Assembly (NCBI GenBank): GCA_003133245.1
Contig: PKWM01000031.1
Coordinates: 1-64,000 of the forward strand
DNA length: 64,000 bases
From: Rhodoferax sp.
GTDB taxonomy: Bacteria > Pseudomonadota > Gammaproteobacteria > Burkholderiales > Burkholderiaceae_C
Direction: 5' to 3'
Each line of letters begins with the position of its first letter. The first letter of the stretch is position 1. A program made the position numbers and the translations under genes. Shown in pieces: positions 1 through 10,646 of the stretch. The notes below the pieces were generated by a model. That model had not been told where the DNA came from. It searched no databases and saw only the letters and a list, made by a program, of their open reading frames with translations.

Positions 1-30
1 GGGTACCGGGTTATAGCACGGCGCACAAAC

Positions 31-57
31 AAAAAAGCCCCGTGGATAGGGGCTTTT
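31..57 (-). terminator. Rho-independent terminator of the tRNA cluster
   Basis: A 9-bp perfect stem (AAAAGCCCC at 33-41 with GGGGCTTTT at 49-57, 7-nt loop) lies just downstream of the last leftward tRNA. The A run at 31-36 becomes a T run on the minus strand, as expected for an intrinsic terminator. Confidence 0.85.
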
Positions 58-65
58 AGGGTGTT

Positions 66-142
66 TGGCGGAGCGGACGGGACTCGAACCCGCGACCTCT
101 GCCGTGACAGGGCAGCATTCTAACCAACTGAACTACCACTCC
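66..142 (-). tRNA. tRNA-Asp (GTC)
   Basis: Reading leftwards, the 77-nt segment folds as a cloverleaf. The 7-bp acceptor stem pairs GGAGTGG with CCGCTCC, the anticodon loop contains GTC, the T loop is GGTTCGAGTCC, and CCA is encoded at 66-68. It is the last of three leftward tRNA genes and is followed by a terminator. Confidence 0.95.
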
Positions 143-258
143 TGGTAGCGATAACGTTCGCTCTTTCGAGCCAAGTTGCCGACCTTGTGAGCCTGCTCGC
201 CAGCCCTCGCGGACCGGCTTTGTTATCAACTTGTACCTTGTCCATTTTACGATGAACC

Positions 259-334
259 TGGCGACCCTACGGGGATTCGAACCCCGGTACCTACCGTGAA
301 AGGGTAGTGTCCTAGGCCTCTAGACGATGGGGTC
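259..334 (-). tRNA. tRNA-Glu (TTC)
   Basis: A leftward 76-nt cloverleaf beginning GACCCCATCGTCTAGAGG and ending GGGTCGCCA. The anticodon loop is CTTTCAC, giving TTC, with a GGTTCGAATCC T arm and encoded CCA. It lies next to gltX, whose product charges this tRNA. The 116-nt spacer to tRNA-Asp shows no other gene. Confidence 0.95.
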
Positions 335-366
335 ATAAGCTTTGAACTGTCCGTTCTCAAAAATTT

Positions 367-442
<76 letters not shown>

Positions 443-499
443 TCTGCCCGAGTTGACAAATTCAAAACTGCTCTGGCATTCCTTGTTTTTGAACCTCGA

Positions 500-530
500 A
501 TTATAGCCCGAGAAATCAGGCCAGTCGCAA
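500..530 (-). promoter_or_regulatory. Putative sigma-70 promoter of the tRNA cluster
   Basis: On the minus strand a consensus -10 TATAAT lies at 500-505, about 58 nt upstream of tRNA-Ala. A weak -35 candidate (TTGCGA, 525-530) has 19-bp spacing and overlaps the last codons of gltX. The -10 match is clear; the -35 is poor. Confidence 0.5.
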
Positions 531-1919
531 GCGCGTCAGTACTTTTTCTCTTGTCAAGAGTTCCAGTACTGCGTCCAGCGACGGCGTGTGGCCCGAGCCC
601 GTGACCAGCACCCGCACTGGCATGGCGAGCTGTGGCATCTTGATGCTGCATGCGACCAGCACTTCCTTGATGGCGGCCGCAATCGATGGCTTGTCCCAGG
701 TGCAGGTGGCCAATTTTTGCGCCAGCAGGGCAAGCGCCGGCATGATGGCATCCGTGACGTGTTGTGCCAGATCCTCGGCGCCGGGCGTGATGTCGGCATA
801 AAAGCGCGCGGCCCAATCTGCCAGCGCCACGGTGGTGTCGCACCGATCTTTGAAGAGCGCGCAAATTCGCGCCAGATGCCCTTCGGCCAGCTCCGGCCCA
901 AGCGCAATTCCTCGCTTTTGCAACTGCTGTGCCACCAGCGACGCCAAAGCTTCATCGGCCATGGCCTTGAGATGCTGGGCGTTGACCCAGCGCAGCTTGG
1001 CTTCGTCAAACTGCGCGGCGCTGCGGCCCAGATGATCGAGGTTGAACCACTCCAGAAACTGCGCGCGACTGAAAATCTCGACATCACCATGGCTCCAGCC
1101 CAGGCGCGCCAGATAGTTGATCATGGCCTCGGGTAGATAACCTTCGTCGCGGTATTGCGTCACCGCCTTGGCACCGCTGCGCTTGCTCATCTTCTCGCCC
1201 TGCTCATTGAGCACGGTGGGCAGATGGGCATAGACCGGTGGCTCTTTGCCCAGGGCTTTAAAGATATTGATCTGGCGCGGCGTGTTGTTCACATGATCAT
1301 CGCCGCGAATCACGTGGGTGATGGCCATATCGCTGTCGTCCACCACGACGCAGAAGTTGTAGGTGGGCGTGCCGTCAGGGCGGGCAATGATCAGGTCGTC
1401 GAGCTCGTCGTTGCTGATTTCGATGCGGCCTTTCACCTTGTCGTCCCACACCACCGATCCAGTCTGCGGATTCATAAAACGCAATACAGGTTTCACGCCT
1501 GCCGGAATCGGCGGCAGCGTTTTGCCTGGCGCTGGCCGCCAGGTGCCGTCGGAGCGCGGCTTTTGCTTGGCCGCCGTTTGGCGCTCGCGCAGGGCATCCA
1601 GCTCGGCCACGCTCATGTAGCAGGGATACACCAGGCCGGCAGACTGCATCTGCGCCAATACTTCTTTGTAGCGGTCCATGCGCTGCATCTGGTAAATAGG
1701 GCCTTCGTCATAGTCCAGCCCCAACCACGCCATACCCTCAAGGATTACATCGACTGAGGCTTGCGTCGAGCGCTCCAGATCGGTGTCTTCAATGCGCAGA
1801 ATAAAGTCGCCGCCGGTGGCGCGCGCAAACGCCCACGGATACAGCGCCGAACGGATATTACCGAGGTGAATAAAACCGGTCGGCGAGGGGGCAAAACGGG
1901 TTCGGGTTTTCTGTGTCAT
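516..1919 (-). CDS. gltX: Glutamyl-tRNA synthetase
   Basis: Charges tRNA-Glu with glutamate in the cytosol. At 467 residues it has the normal length for a class I GluRS. The HIGH-type motif appears near the N terminus ([19 protein letters not shown], about residues 9-27) and the KMSKRSG loop near residue 243. The C-terminal half is the helical anticodon-binding region. The start codon overlaps the metZ stop by 4 nt (ATGA), so gltX is the distal gene of the folC-SPOR-cvpA-purF-metZ-gltX operon. It lies beside a tRNA-Glu gene. The family is certain; whether it also misacylates tRNA-Gln cannot be told from the sequence. Confidence 0.97.
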   Translation of the reverse strand: MTQKTRTRFAPSPTGFIHLGNIRSALYPWAFARATGGDFILRIEDTDLERSTQASVDVILEGMAWLGLDYDEGPIYQMQRMDRYKEVLAQMQSAGLVYPCYMSVAELDALRERQTAAKQKPRSDGTWRPAPGKTLPPIPAGVKPVLRFMNPQTGSVVWDDKVKGRIEISNDELDDLIIARPDGTPTYNFCVVVDDSDMAITHVIRGDDHVNNTPRQINIFKALGKEPPVYAHLPTVLNEQGEKMSKRSGAKAVTQYRDEGYLPEAMINYLARLGWSHGDVEIFSRAQFLEWFNLDHLGRSAAQFDEAKLRWVNAQHLKAMADEALASLVAQQLQKRGIALGPELAEGHLARICALFKDRCDTTVALADWAARFYADITPGAEDLAQHVTDAIMPALALLAQKLATCTWDKPSIAAAIKEVLVACSIKMPQLAMPVRVLVTGSGHTPSLDAVLELLTREKVLTRLRLA

Positions 1920-3151
1920 TCAAGGGTTCCCATCTGATTAAAACCACGCAGCAAGTCAGTTTTCAAGTCTTCAATGTTTTCCAACCCCACGGCCAGCCGG
2001 ATCAAGCCCTGGCCAATGCCTGCGGCCTGGCGCTGGCCTGGCGTCAGACGCCCATGCGAGGTGCTGGCCGGGTGGCTGATGGTGGTCTTGGTGTCGCCCA
2101 GGTTGGTAGTGATGGAGCTGACCAGCGCGGCATCAATCACCGCAAACGCTTTGCCGCGCAGCATTGCATCGTCCTTGCCTTTGACATCAAAGGACAAGAC
2201 CGCGCCGCCCACGCCCTTGCCGGTGGCTGACTGCTGGCGCATCGCTAGGGCGTGCTGCGGGTGCGAGGCCAGTCCAGGATAATAGACCCGCGCTACCTGC
2301 GGCTGGGTTTGCAGCCACTGCGCCAGCGACAAAGCACGCTCGGACTGCGCCTGCATCCGGATGCCCAGGGTTTCCATGCCTTTGAGCACAACCCAGGCGT
2401 TGAATGGAGAGAGCACCATGCCCGCCGTGCGTGTGATCGGCAAAAAAACTTCATCGGCGTCGTGCTGGTCGCAGCAGATGGCACCGGCCATGACGCGGCC
2501 CTGGCCGTCGAGGTATTTGGTGCCCGAATGAACGATGAAGTCGGCACCAAAACGCTTGGGGTTTTGCAAGGCCGGGCTGCAAAAACAATTGTCCACAGCC
2601 AGCGTGGCACCAGCGTTGTGCGCGATATCGGCGAGCGCCTGAATGTCGCACACATCGGTCAGCGGGTTGGTCGGCGTTTCGGCAAACAGCAGCCGGGTGT
2701 TGGGGCGAATGGCGGCACGCCAGGCCGCCACATCGGCTTGCGGGACATAGCTGGTCTCGACGCCAAACTTGCCAAACTCAGCCGTAAACAGTCTGATGGT
2801 GGAACCGAAGACCGATTGCGAGCACAGCACATGGTCACCGCTGCGCAACAAGCCCATACCCAGCAGCAAAATGGCCGCCATGCCGCTGCTGGTGGCTATG
2901 GCTGCCTCGGTGCCTTCAAGCGCGGCCAGCCGAAGCTCCATGCTGGTCACGGTCGGGTTGCCGACGCGGCTGTAGGTGTAGCCGTCTTCCTCCTGAGCAA
3001 AGCGTCGCGCCGCAATCTCGGCCGAGGGCTGCACGAAGCTGCTGGTCAAATACAGCGCTTCAGAGTTTTCGCCATACTGGGTTTTGTCCACCGCCGTCCG
3101 CACGGCCAGGGTGTCCGCATGCAAATGATCGGGTAATTTTTTTCCGGCCAT
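1916..3151 (-). CDS. metZ: O-succinylhomoserine sulfhydrylase
   Basis: A PLP enzyme of the Cys/Met-metabolism family that uses O-succinylhomoserine and sulfide to make homocysteine (direct sulfhydrylation). The 411 residues are full length. The PLP-lysine context [15 protein letters not shown] lies near residue 212 and the N-terminal [15 protein letters not shown] is typical of MetZ. It overlaps gltX by 4 nt and follows purF by 2 nt; the order purF-metZ is common in Burkholderiales. Related MetB/MetC/MetY enzymes share the fold, so substrate choice rests on family resemblance and this gene neighbourhood. Confidence 0.9.
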   Translation of the reverse strand: MAGKKLPDHLHADTLAVRTAVDKTQYGENSEALYLTSSFVQPSAEIAARRFAQEEDGYTYSRVGNPTVTSMELRLAALEGTEAAIATSSGMAAILLLGMGLLRSGDHVLCSQSVFGSTIRLFTAEFGKFGVETSYVPQADVAAWRAAIRPNTRLLFAETPTNPLTDVCDIQALADIAHNAGATLAVDNCFCSPALQNPKRFGADFIVHSGTKYLDGQGRVMAGAICCDQHDADEVFLPITRTAGMVLSPFNAWVVLKGMETLGIRMQAQSERALSLAQWLQTQPQVARVYYPGLASHPQHALAMRQQSATGKGVGGAVLSFDVKGKDDAMLRGKAFAVIDAALVSSITTNLGDTKTTISHPASTSHGRLTPGQRQAAGIGQGLIRLAVGLENIEDLKTDLLRGFNQMGTLE

Positions 3152-3153
3152 GC

Positions 3154-4653
3154 TCAGTCCTCGTGGTTCGGCAAAGCCAGGCGCGACGTTTCATCGGCGC
3201 TTTCGTCCGTGCTGACCCGATTGGCGTTGAGGCGCGCGATGTCATCGGCGGTGATGTTACCGGTGACATAGATGCCGTCAAAGCAGGATGCGTCAAAATT
3301 TTTGATGGCGGGATTGAGCGAGCCGATGGCTTTTTTCATGCCCTCAACGTCCTGGTAAATCAGGGCATCACAGCCAATGAGCTCGCGGATTTGCTCCACA
3401 CTGCGATTGTGTGCCACTAGCTCTTCGGCCGTGGGCATATCAATGCCATAGACATTGGGGAACCGCACTGGCGGCGCGGCACTGGCCATATACACCTTGC
3501 GCGCACCGGCTTCACGCGCCATCTGCACAATTTCTCTGGAGGTGGTGCCGCGCACAATCGAGTCGTCCACCAGCAGCACATTGCGGCCCTTGAATTCGCT
3601 GGCAATCGCGTTGAGCTTTTGCCGTACCGATTTCTTGCGCACCGACTGCCCCGGCATGATGAAGGTGCGACCCACATAGCGATTCTTCACAAAGCCTTCG
3701 CGGTACGGCAACCCCAACAACTGCGCCAACTGCGCGGCGCTCGGGCGGCTTGACTCGGGAATCGGAATCACCACATCAATCTCGTTTGGCGGCACGGTGG
3801 AAATCACGCGCTGGGCCAACGCCTTGCCCAGATTCAGACGCGCCTGATACACCGAAATGCCGTCCATCACCGAGTCGGGCCGGGCCAGATAAACAAACTC
3901 AAAGATGCAGGGGTTAAGCACCGGCTGCGCCGCACATTGCTGCGCATGCACCTTGCCCTGTAGGTCGATGAAGACCGCTTCGCCGGGGTCGATATTGCGC
4001 TCGAACTTGTGCGCGGTGCCCTCCAGCGCGACCGACTCGCTGGCCAGCAAGACCGTGCCGTCGCCACGCCCCATGCAAAGCGGGCGAATGCCAAACGGGT
4101 CGCGAAACGCCAGCACGCCGTGCCCGGCAATCATGGCAATCACCGCATACGAGCCCTGGATACGCAGATGCACTTTGCGCACCGCCTCAAACACGTCACG
4201 CGCACGCAGCGGCAAGCCGCGCGTGGTTTCCTCAATTTCGTAAGCCAGCACGTTGAGCAACACTTCGGAATCGCTATCGGTATTGGTGTGGCGATGCCCG
4301 CTGCTGAAAAGCTCCGTCTTGAGCGCCTTGGCATTGGTCAGGTTGCCGTTGTGCACCAGCACGATGCCAAACGGCGCGTTGACATAAAACGGCTGCGCCT
4401 CTTCGTCACTGAACGCATTACCCGCCGTCGGGTAACGCACCTGACCCAGGCCGCAATTGCCCGGCAGTGAGCGCATGTTGCGGGTGCGAAACACATCGCG
4501 CACCATGCCGCGCGCCTTGTGCATGAAGAACTTGCGCTCTTGCTGGGTCACGATGCCCGCCGCATCCTGGCCCCGGTGTTGCAACAGCAACAGCGCGTCG
4601 TAGAGCAGTTGATTGACAGGGGCGTTACTGACAACACCGACGATTCCGCACAT
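3154..4653 (-). CDS. purF: Amidophosphoribosyltransferase
   Basis: Catalyses the first committed step of purine synthesis, making phosphoribosylamine from PRPP and glutamine. It begins MCGIVGV, giving the catalytic N-terminal cysteine after methionine removal (class II glutamine amidotransferase domain, about residues 1-230). The C-terminal PRTase domain carries the PRPP-binding loop VLLVDDSIVRGTTS near residue 365. At 499 residues it is full length. It sits 12 nt downstream of cvpA, the classical cvpA-purF arrangement also seen in E. coli. Confidence 0.97.
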   Translation of the reverse strand: MCGIVGVVSNAPVNQLLYDALLLLQHRGQDAAGIVTQQERKFFMHKARGMVRDVFRTRNMRSLPGNCGLGQVRYPTAGNAFSDEEAQPFYVNAPFGIVLVHNGNLTNAKALKTELFSSGHRHTNTDSDSEVLLNVLAYEIEETTRGLPLRARDVFEAVRKVHLRIQGSYAVIAMIAGHGVLAFRDPFGIRPLCMGRGDGTVLLASESVALEGTAHKFERNIDPGEAVFIDLQGKVHAQQCAAQPVLNPCIFEFVYLARPDSVMDGISVYQARLNLGKALAQRVISTVPPNEIDVVIPIPESSRPSAAQLAQLLGLPYREGFVKNRYVGRTFIMPGQSVRKKSVRQKLNAIASEFKGRNVLLVDDSIVRGTTSREIVQMAREAGARKVYMASAAPPVRFPNVYGIDMPTAEELVAHNRSVEQIRELIGCDALIYQDVEGMKKAIGSLNPAIKNFDASCFDGIYVTGNITADDIARLNANRVSTDESADETSRLALPNHED

Positions 4654-4665
4654 TTTTTTCCGATC

Positions 4666-5154
4666 TTAGGAGGGCAAATATTTTCCGAACTCTTCGGGCA
4701 ACACCGGCTTCAATCCTTTGAGGGTCGCCAGCGTGATACCGGCACCCACGGATTGTTGCCACCAGGTGCTGGTTTGCAGCGGTGTCATGCCAATCACTAT
4801 CGTTGCCGCCAACAGCAGCACGACCCCGCGCACCAAGCCAAACGCCGCGCCCAGCACCCGATCCACCGGCTGCAGGCCAACCGCTGCAAATAGCATCTTC
4901 ACCAGTTTTGCCAGCATGCCCCCGGCAAACGCTGCCAGCACAAACACCAACGCAAAACCGGCGGCGTAACGCAGCGCCTCGCTGACCCCGTTGAGTGGCA
5001 ATTTATGTGCCACCTCGGGTGCCAACCACTGCGCCAAAATGAAGGCGGCGATCCAGCTCAGTACCGACAGCACTTCATAAACCAGCCCGCGCCAGGCGCC
5101 CAGCAACAACGAGACCAGCATTACTCCCCCGAAAATCAAATCCAAAATGGGCAT
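4666..5154 (-). CDS. cvpA: CvpA family inner-membrane protein
   Basis: A 162-residue hydrophobic protein with about four predicted membrane segments (roughly residues 5-25, 30-45, 62-85 and 100-122). It fits the colicin V production protein family by length, membrane pattern and position directly before purF. The molecular role of CvpA is not settled; in E. coli it is needed for colicin V production and envelope stress tolerance. Short intergenic gaps (15 nt from the SPOR gene, 12 nt to purF) support co-transcription. Confidence 0.9.
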   Translation of the reverse strand: MPILDLIFGGVMLVSLLLGAWRGLVYEVLSVLSWIAAFILAQWLAPEVAHKLPLNGVSEALRYAAGFALVFVLAAFAGGMLAKLVKMLFAAVGLQPVDRVLGAAFGLVRGVVLLLAATIVIGMTPLQTSTWWQQSVGAGITLATLKGLKPVLPEEFGKYLPS

Positions 5155-5169
5155 CGGTTCAAGCCGGGG

Positions 5170-5898
5170 TCACAGACTCAGCAGGGTAACAGGAAGATCG
5201 AGTTTTTTAATCTTTGCGGCTGCCTTCTCAGCTTCAGGCTTAGTCGCAAAAGGCCCCACTCGCACCCGAATGCGCTGCCCGTCCTTGGTTTGCGCTACCT
5301 GGGTATAAGTTTTCAGGCCCGCGTGTTCCACTTTGAGCCGAACCTCGCGCGCCCGGGCAGCCTCGGCAAAAGCACCCACCTGCACCACAAACCGGCCACC
5401 ATTGGCGGGCGCTTTTTGGTCGGGCTCCTTGCCGTCGAGCAGCGCCTGGGCCTTGTTGCCATCATTCGTCTTGAGCGTCGGCGCCACCAATTTTTTGTCG
5501 GGTTCACTGGCCGGTTTGTCAACCGGCTTGGGCGTTTCTTCCGCTTTAATTTTGGGAGCTATCGGCGCAGACGCCGCAGCCACGGGCGCCACAACCGGAG
5601 CTGGGCTATTTTCCTGGGCCGGTTCCTGCGCCGCCGGGCCCGTTGGCGCTGGCGCGGTGATCGGCAGTGTCAACGGCTTGGATTTGTTGCGATCAGGAAT
5701 TTCGATCGGCGTATCGACCGCAATCGGGCGCGGCTGCCGGTCAAACAAAATGGGAAATCCAACGACACCGATCAGCACCAGCACAGCGGCACCGGTCAGG
5801 CGATATTTGGCACGCTTGCGCATGGCCTCGATGCTCTCGCTTTGACTAGGGGCGCTTGCAGGCTCTTCGGTACGCTTGCGAAACTTGAAAAAAGCCAT
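5170..5898 (-). CDS. SPOR domain-containing inner-membrane protein (DedD-like)
   Basis: 242 residues: a short basic cytoplasmic N terminus, one membrane segment (about residues 33-50), a long Pro/Ala/Lys-rich periplasmic linker, and a C-terminal SPOR domain (about 165-242, starting GGRFVVQVGAFAEAARA). SPOR domains bind denuded septal peptidoglycan, so a role at the division site, as for E. coli DedD/FtsN, is inferred. It lies between folC and cvpA, the position taken by dedD in many proteobacteria. The exact orthology to DedD is likely but not proven. Confidence 0.88.
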   Translation of the reverse strand: MAFFKFRKRTEEPASAPSQSESIEAMRKRAKYRLTGAAVLVLIGVVGFPILFDRQPRPIAVDTPIEIPDRNKSKPLTLPITAPAPTGPAAQEPAQENSPAPVVAPVAAASAPIAPKIKAEETPKPVDKPASEPDKKLVAPTLKTNDGNKAQALLDGKEPDQKAPANGGRFVVQVGAFAEAARAREVRLKVEHAGLKTYTQVAQTKDGQRIRVRVGPFATKPEAEKAAAKIKKLDLPVTLLSL

Positions 5899-5928
5899 GT
5901 TGTGGAGATTCAGGCGTTGAGCCTGGAT

Positions 5929-7257
5929 TCAAATGTTCGACATATGTTGAGCTTGAAGACGGGGCACACCCTCTTTCAAAACGCCGCCCACCGTGTAGAA
6001 CGATCCAAAAGTGATGATTCTATCAGCGGGATTGGCCGCGCTGATAGCCGCCTGCAGGGCTTGCTGAGGGTCACTGTAAAGCGCCGCAGTAACGCCTTTG
6101 CGGGTATTTTGAACCTGCCATTTCTCCATCAGTTGGGCCGCTGATGCAGCGCGCGGCGTCGGCAAATCGGTGAAATACCATTGGTCGATCAAAGGCGCTA
6201 TTTTGGCAAGCATGAGGGCAATGTCTTTGTCTGCCATGGCACCAAAAACCGCATGCGTGGTCGGGAAAAAACCCATGGCATCCAGATTGGCCGACAGTGC
6301 CGCGACGGCGTGCGGGTTGTGCGCCACGTCGAGTACTAAAGTGGGCTGACCCGGAACAATCTGAAAGCGTCCCGGCAACTCGACAAAAGCGAAACCGTTG
6401 CGCACCGCCTGCGCCGTAATCGGCAGGCGCTCGCGCAGAGCTGCCAGCGCGGCCAGCACCCCGGCGGCGTTGATCAACTGGTTGGCGCCGCGCAGGGCCG
6501 GATAGGCCAGCCCGGTGTAGCGCCGTCCGCGGCCGGCCCAGGCCCATTGCAGCTTGTCACCCGAGACATTGAAGTCAACGCCGCAGCGCCAAAGGTCGGC
6601 ATCGATCTCCTTGGCGTAATCGAGCACGCTCTGCGGTGGCAGCGGGTCGCTCACCACCACGGCGCGCCCGGTGCGCATGATGCCGGCCTTCTCAAAGCCA
6701 ATCTGTTCGCGCGTCAGGCCCAGCAGCTCGGTGTGGTCAATATCGATGCTGGTGATGACGGAACAGTCGGGTTCGATGATGTTGACAGCATCGAGCCGTC
6801 CACCCAGACCCACTTCCAGGATCGTTACGTTCAGCGCAGAGCGTGCCATCACGTCCAGAATGGCGAGCGTGGAAAATTCAAAATAAGTAAGCGAAACTTC
6901 CGCATCATTGAGGCATCTGGCCGACTCCACTCGGGCGAAAGCAGCGACCAAATCAGGCGTGCCAACCGGCTCCCCTTGCAACATCAGCCGCTCTTCAAAA
7001 CGCACCAGATGCGGCGAGGTATAGAGACCGGTGTGATAACCGGCCTGGCGCAAAATCGACTCCAGCATGGCACAAGTGGAACCTTTGCCGTTGGTGCCGG
7101 CGACCGTGATCACCGGGCAGGTAAAACGGATTTGCATGCGCTCGGCCACAAGGCGCACCCGCTCCAGACCCAGATCGATACTTTTGGGGTGCAATTGCTC
7201 GCAGTAGGCCAGCCATTGGTCAAGCGTGGTAGGTTGAGTTTTCATACGAACCGCCAT
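5929..7257 (-). CDS. folC: Bifunctional folylpolyglutamate/dihydrofolate synthase
   Basis: Adds glutamate to dihydropteroate and extends tetrahydrofolate polyglutamates. The Mur-ligase-type P loop GTNGKGSTCAMLESIL lies around residue 53, and the C-terminal domain contains DVAHNPHA near residue 310. The length (442, or 438 if Met5 is used) is normal. It is the first gene of the leftward operon; 87 bp separate it from the divergent ppnP, so both promoters should lie there. Accessory accD/trpA genes often found upstream of folC in relatives are absent here. Confidence 0.95.
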   Translation of the reverse strand: MAVRMKTQPTTLDQWLAYCEQLHPKSIDLGLERVRLVAERMQIRFTCPVITVAGTNGKGSTCAMLESILRQAGYHTGLYTSPHLVRFEERLMLQGEPVGTPDLVAAFARVESARCLNDAEVSLTYFEFSTLAILDVMARSALNVTILEVGLGGRLDAVNIIEPDCSVITSIDIDHTELLGLTREQIGFEKAGIMRTGRAVVVSDPLPPQSVLDYAKEIDADLWRCGVDFNVSGDKLQWAWAGRGRRYTGLAYPALRGANQLINAAGVLAALAALRERLPITAQAVRNGFAFVELPGRFQIVPGQPTLVLDVAHNPHAVAALSANLDAMGFFPTTHAVFGAMADKDIALMLAKIAPLIDQWYFTDLPTPRAASAAQLMEKWQVQNTRKGVTAALYSDPQQALQAAISAANPADRIITFGSFYTVGGVLKEGVPRLQAQHMSNI

Positions 7258-7344
7258 TGTCGCCGAGTTAAACAGCGTGCTTGGCGCTGGGCACCCGGGG
7301 CTCGCCTAAAATCCCAGGTTATCCAATACTGCACCGCATACACC

Positions 7345-7671
7345 ATGAGCACCACCCACATCGCTGGCGCGTCCGTCAGCACCCAAGCCAATGTTTATTT
7401 TGGTGGCAAATGCATCAGCCACGCCGTCACGCTGGTCGATGGCAGCAAAAAATCGGTCGGCGTGATTCTGCCTGCTAGCTTGACCTTTAACACCGGCGCA
7501 CCCGAGACCATGGAATGCGTGGCGGGTGGCTGCGAATACAAACTGCCCGGCAACTCGGCCTGGTTCAAGTCAAATCCCGGTGAAAAATTCAGCATCCCCG
7601 GCAACACCCAATTTGACATTCGCGTCAAAGAGGGCAGCGAACCCTATCACTACATCTGCCACTTTGGTTGA
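7345..7671 (+). CDS. ppnP: Pyrimidine/purine nucleoside phosphorylase
   Basis: A 108-residue single-domain cupin-like protein of the PpnP (YaiE, DUF1255) family, which phosphorolyses several nucleosides to base and ribose-1-phosphate. Family hallmarks include a start with VYFGGKCISHAVTL, the central GVILPASLTFNTGAPE, and a C-terminal FDIRV...YHYICHFG. The ATG at 7345 gives the usual length; longer in-frame readings upstream lie over folC and are not credible. It lies 67 nt before argG in the same orientation and may share its transcript. Confidence 0.93.
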   Translation: MSTTHIAGASVSTQANVYFGGKCISHAVTLVDGSKKSVGVILPASLTFNTGAPETMECVAGGCEYKLPGNSAWFKSNPGEKFSIPGNTQFDIRVKEGSEPYHYICHFG

Positions 7672-7699
7672 ACCAGTTATTTTTACTTCAATTTCATAG

Positions 7700-9344
<1,645 letters not shown>

Positions 9345-9356
9345 CGGCCACATTTC

Positions 9357-10274
9357 TCAGGCCACCTTTTCTTCGAGCCAATGTGTCAGGCCGGCGTTAA
9401 GAGCGAGGGCTGCCAGATGCGATGGAGCCACAAGTTCAACGTGAGTTGGAACATCGGTTGCGTTTGCAAGATCGGCTGAGGGGGAGTGAACAACGAAGAA
9501 TACCTTTCGATAGTCATCTTCGGAGAAGTCTTCGATCGTTTTATCGAGGTCAGCACGAGTCGCTTGCGACTTAACCTGAACGACATACCTATCGTTGGTA
9601 ATCGCCTCACGAAGTTCAAGGTCATAGGCTTTTGCATGCTGCCCCAAGACACTTATGCGTAGCCACCCAGCATGCCGGAATACAAGGTCAACCAGGGTTT
9701 CATAGTCCTTCCAATGAAGCTCAGTAATCGCCTTTTCGAGTTGGCTACACAGCCCGGCACGTTCAGTAGCAATACGTGATGCCAAATCGCTTCGGGTACC
9801 TTCAAGTACGCGGCGAAGAAGTTGCTTTTCCCGAACGCGGCAGACTGCGCCGCGAAAGCCTTGCAACTGAGCAATTTTTCCCGGAAGGTCGTTTACCACT
9901 AGAAGCCTGCCGCTTTGCGACGTGTCATGCCATCCGTCAAGCGTAACGCGGTATTTGGAGATATGGTCTTCTTCCACCGTATCTGGTGCAAGGCGAGCCC
10001 ACCAAAGCTTGGCGCCATGAAAGGTTATCCAAACGTCTTCGGGTGTTGAATGTGTAATGTCTTGCAACCGATTCAGATCAGTTGTGGCAACCTGCTTATT
10101 GGGTTGCTCATGCCGCAATTGCTCAGCAATAACAGGCCACCGGCCTACATTTATATCAGCGAGCGATTGGTTACGCCATCCCAGACGCAGCCGGGAGTTT
10201 TCGATTGAGTCAGTCACCCAACAGCCAGCACGTCCAAGCTTGATGTAGAAGGCATTGTTGAACTCGAAGGGCAC
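9357..10274 (-). CDS. Mrr-like PD-(D/E)XK restriction endonuclease-related protein
   Basis: 305 residues, start GTG preceded by a good ribosome site (GAGGAAAG, 6 nt upstream). The C-terminal half resembles Mrr-type nuclease domains: HWKDYETLVDLVFRHAGW (about 187-204, Glu192), a catalytic Asp candidate in AYDLEL (Asp218), and VVQVKS (Gln233, Lys235), the QxK form of the core. The N-terminal 150 residues contain VWITFHGAKLWWARL and are unassigned. No methyltransferase or helicase partner is adjacent, so a solitary type IV-like or other defence role is inference. It fills the interval between repeats A and B of the first duplicated unit and is less GC-rich than its neighbours, suggesting acquisition. 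Confidence 0.7.
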   Translation of the reverse strand: MPFEFNNAFYIKLGRAGCWVTDSIENSRLRLGWRNQSLADINVGRWPVIAEQLRHEQPNKQVATTDLNRLQDITHSTPEDVWITFHGAKLWWARLAPDTVEEDHISKYRVTLDGWHDTSQSGRLLVVNDLPGKIAQLQGFRGAVCRVREKQLLRRVLEGTRSDLASRIATERAGLCSQLEKAITELHWKDYETLVDLVFRHAGWLRISVLGQHAKAYDLELREAITNDRYVVQVKSQATRADLDKTIEDFSEDDYRKVFFVVHSPSADLANATDVPTHVELVAPSHLAALALNAGLTHWLEEKVA

Positions 10275-10294
10275 AGGACTTTCCTCTATGGGGT

Positions 10295-10420
10295 CAACGT
10301 AATGTAGATCGTCGGATATTCAAAGGCTCCAGTTTATCCGACGGGATAAACCTGAAATTCGTATCCACGCGCGGATGATCAATAAGTTGACAAGGCCTGT
10401 GTTCATTGGATTTTCCAGCA
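10295..10420. repeat. Repeat B, copy 1
   Basis: About 125 bp, roughly 90% identical by eye to 16194-16317. It contains the perfect palindrome GTTTATCC-GACG-GGATAAAC, whose left part also pairs with an upstream CGTCGGATA (CGTCGGATA ... TATCCGACG), so two alternative hairpins share one arm. It begins 21 nt upstream of the nuclease gene start; copy 2 begins 23 nt upstream of the PhzF-like gene. Confidence 0.85.
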
Positions 10421-10520
10421 TGAGGCTGGGCGAATGCCATTTACTCCGCCAGCCACCGCGCCGCCTTCGGCAACTAGCATTGGCGGTTTGTGCAGGTCGT
10501 ACACCAACCCGGCTAGCGGG

Positions 10521-10612
10521 ATCAGGTTGGTGGGGTGCTCAGCGCAGCGGCATAAAGGCGGAAGCCGCAGGCCGGGGGACAGCCGCGAAGCTGAGCGCCC
10601 CGCCAGCCTGAT
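10521..10612 (+). other. Long stem-loop, possible structured RNA or repeat element
   Basis: Two 30-nt arms (10521-10550 and 10583-10612) are reverse complements except for six positions. Three of the six put T opposite G, which in a rightward transcript are G-U wobble pairs; the other three form one internal bulge. The loop is 32 nt and GC rich. It lies in the 227-bp stretch 10420-10646, which has no counterpart in the second duplicated unit and no credible gene. Function is unknown. Confidence 0.5.
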
Positions 10613-10646
10613 CCTCCCGATATGCTGAACGGGGTTGGGCCTGTCA

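Noticed and set aside
10295..10646. Integron attC site or gene cassette array
   Set aside because: No paired 7-bp core sites, no integrase, and the repeats are tied to argG and the NDUFA9-like gene.
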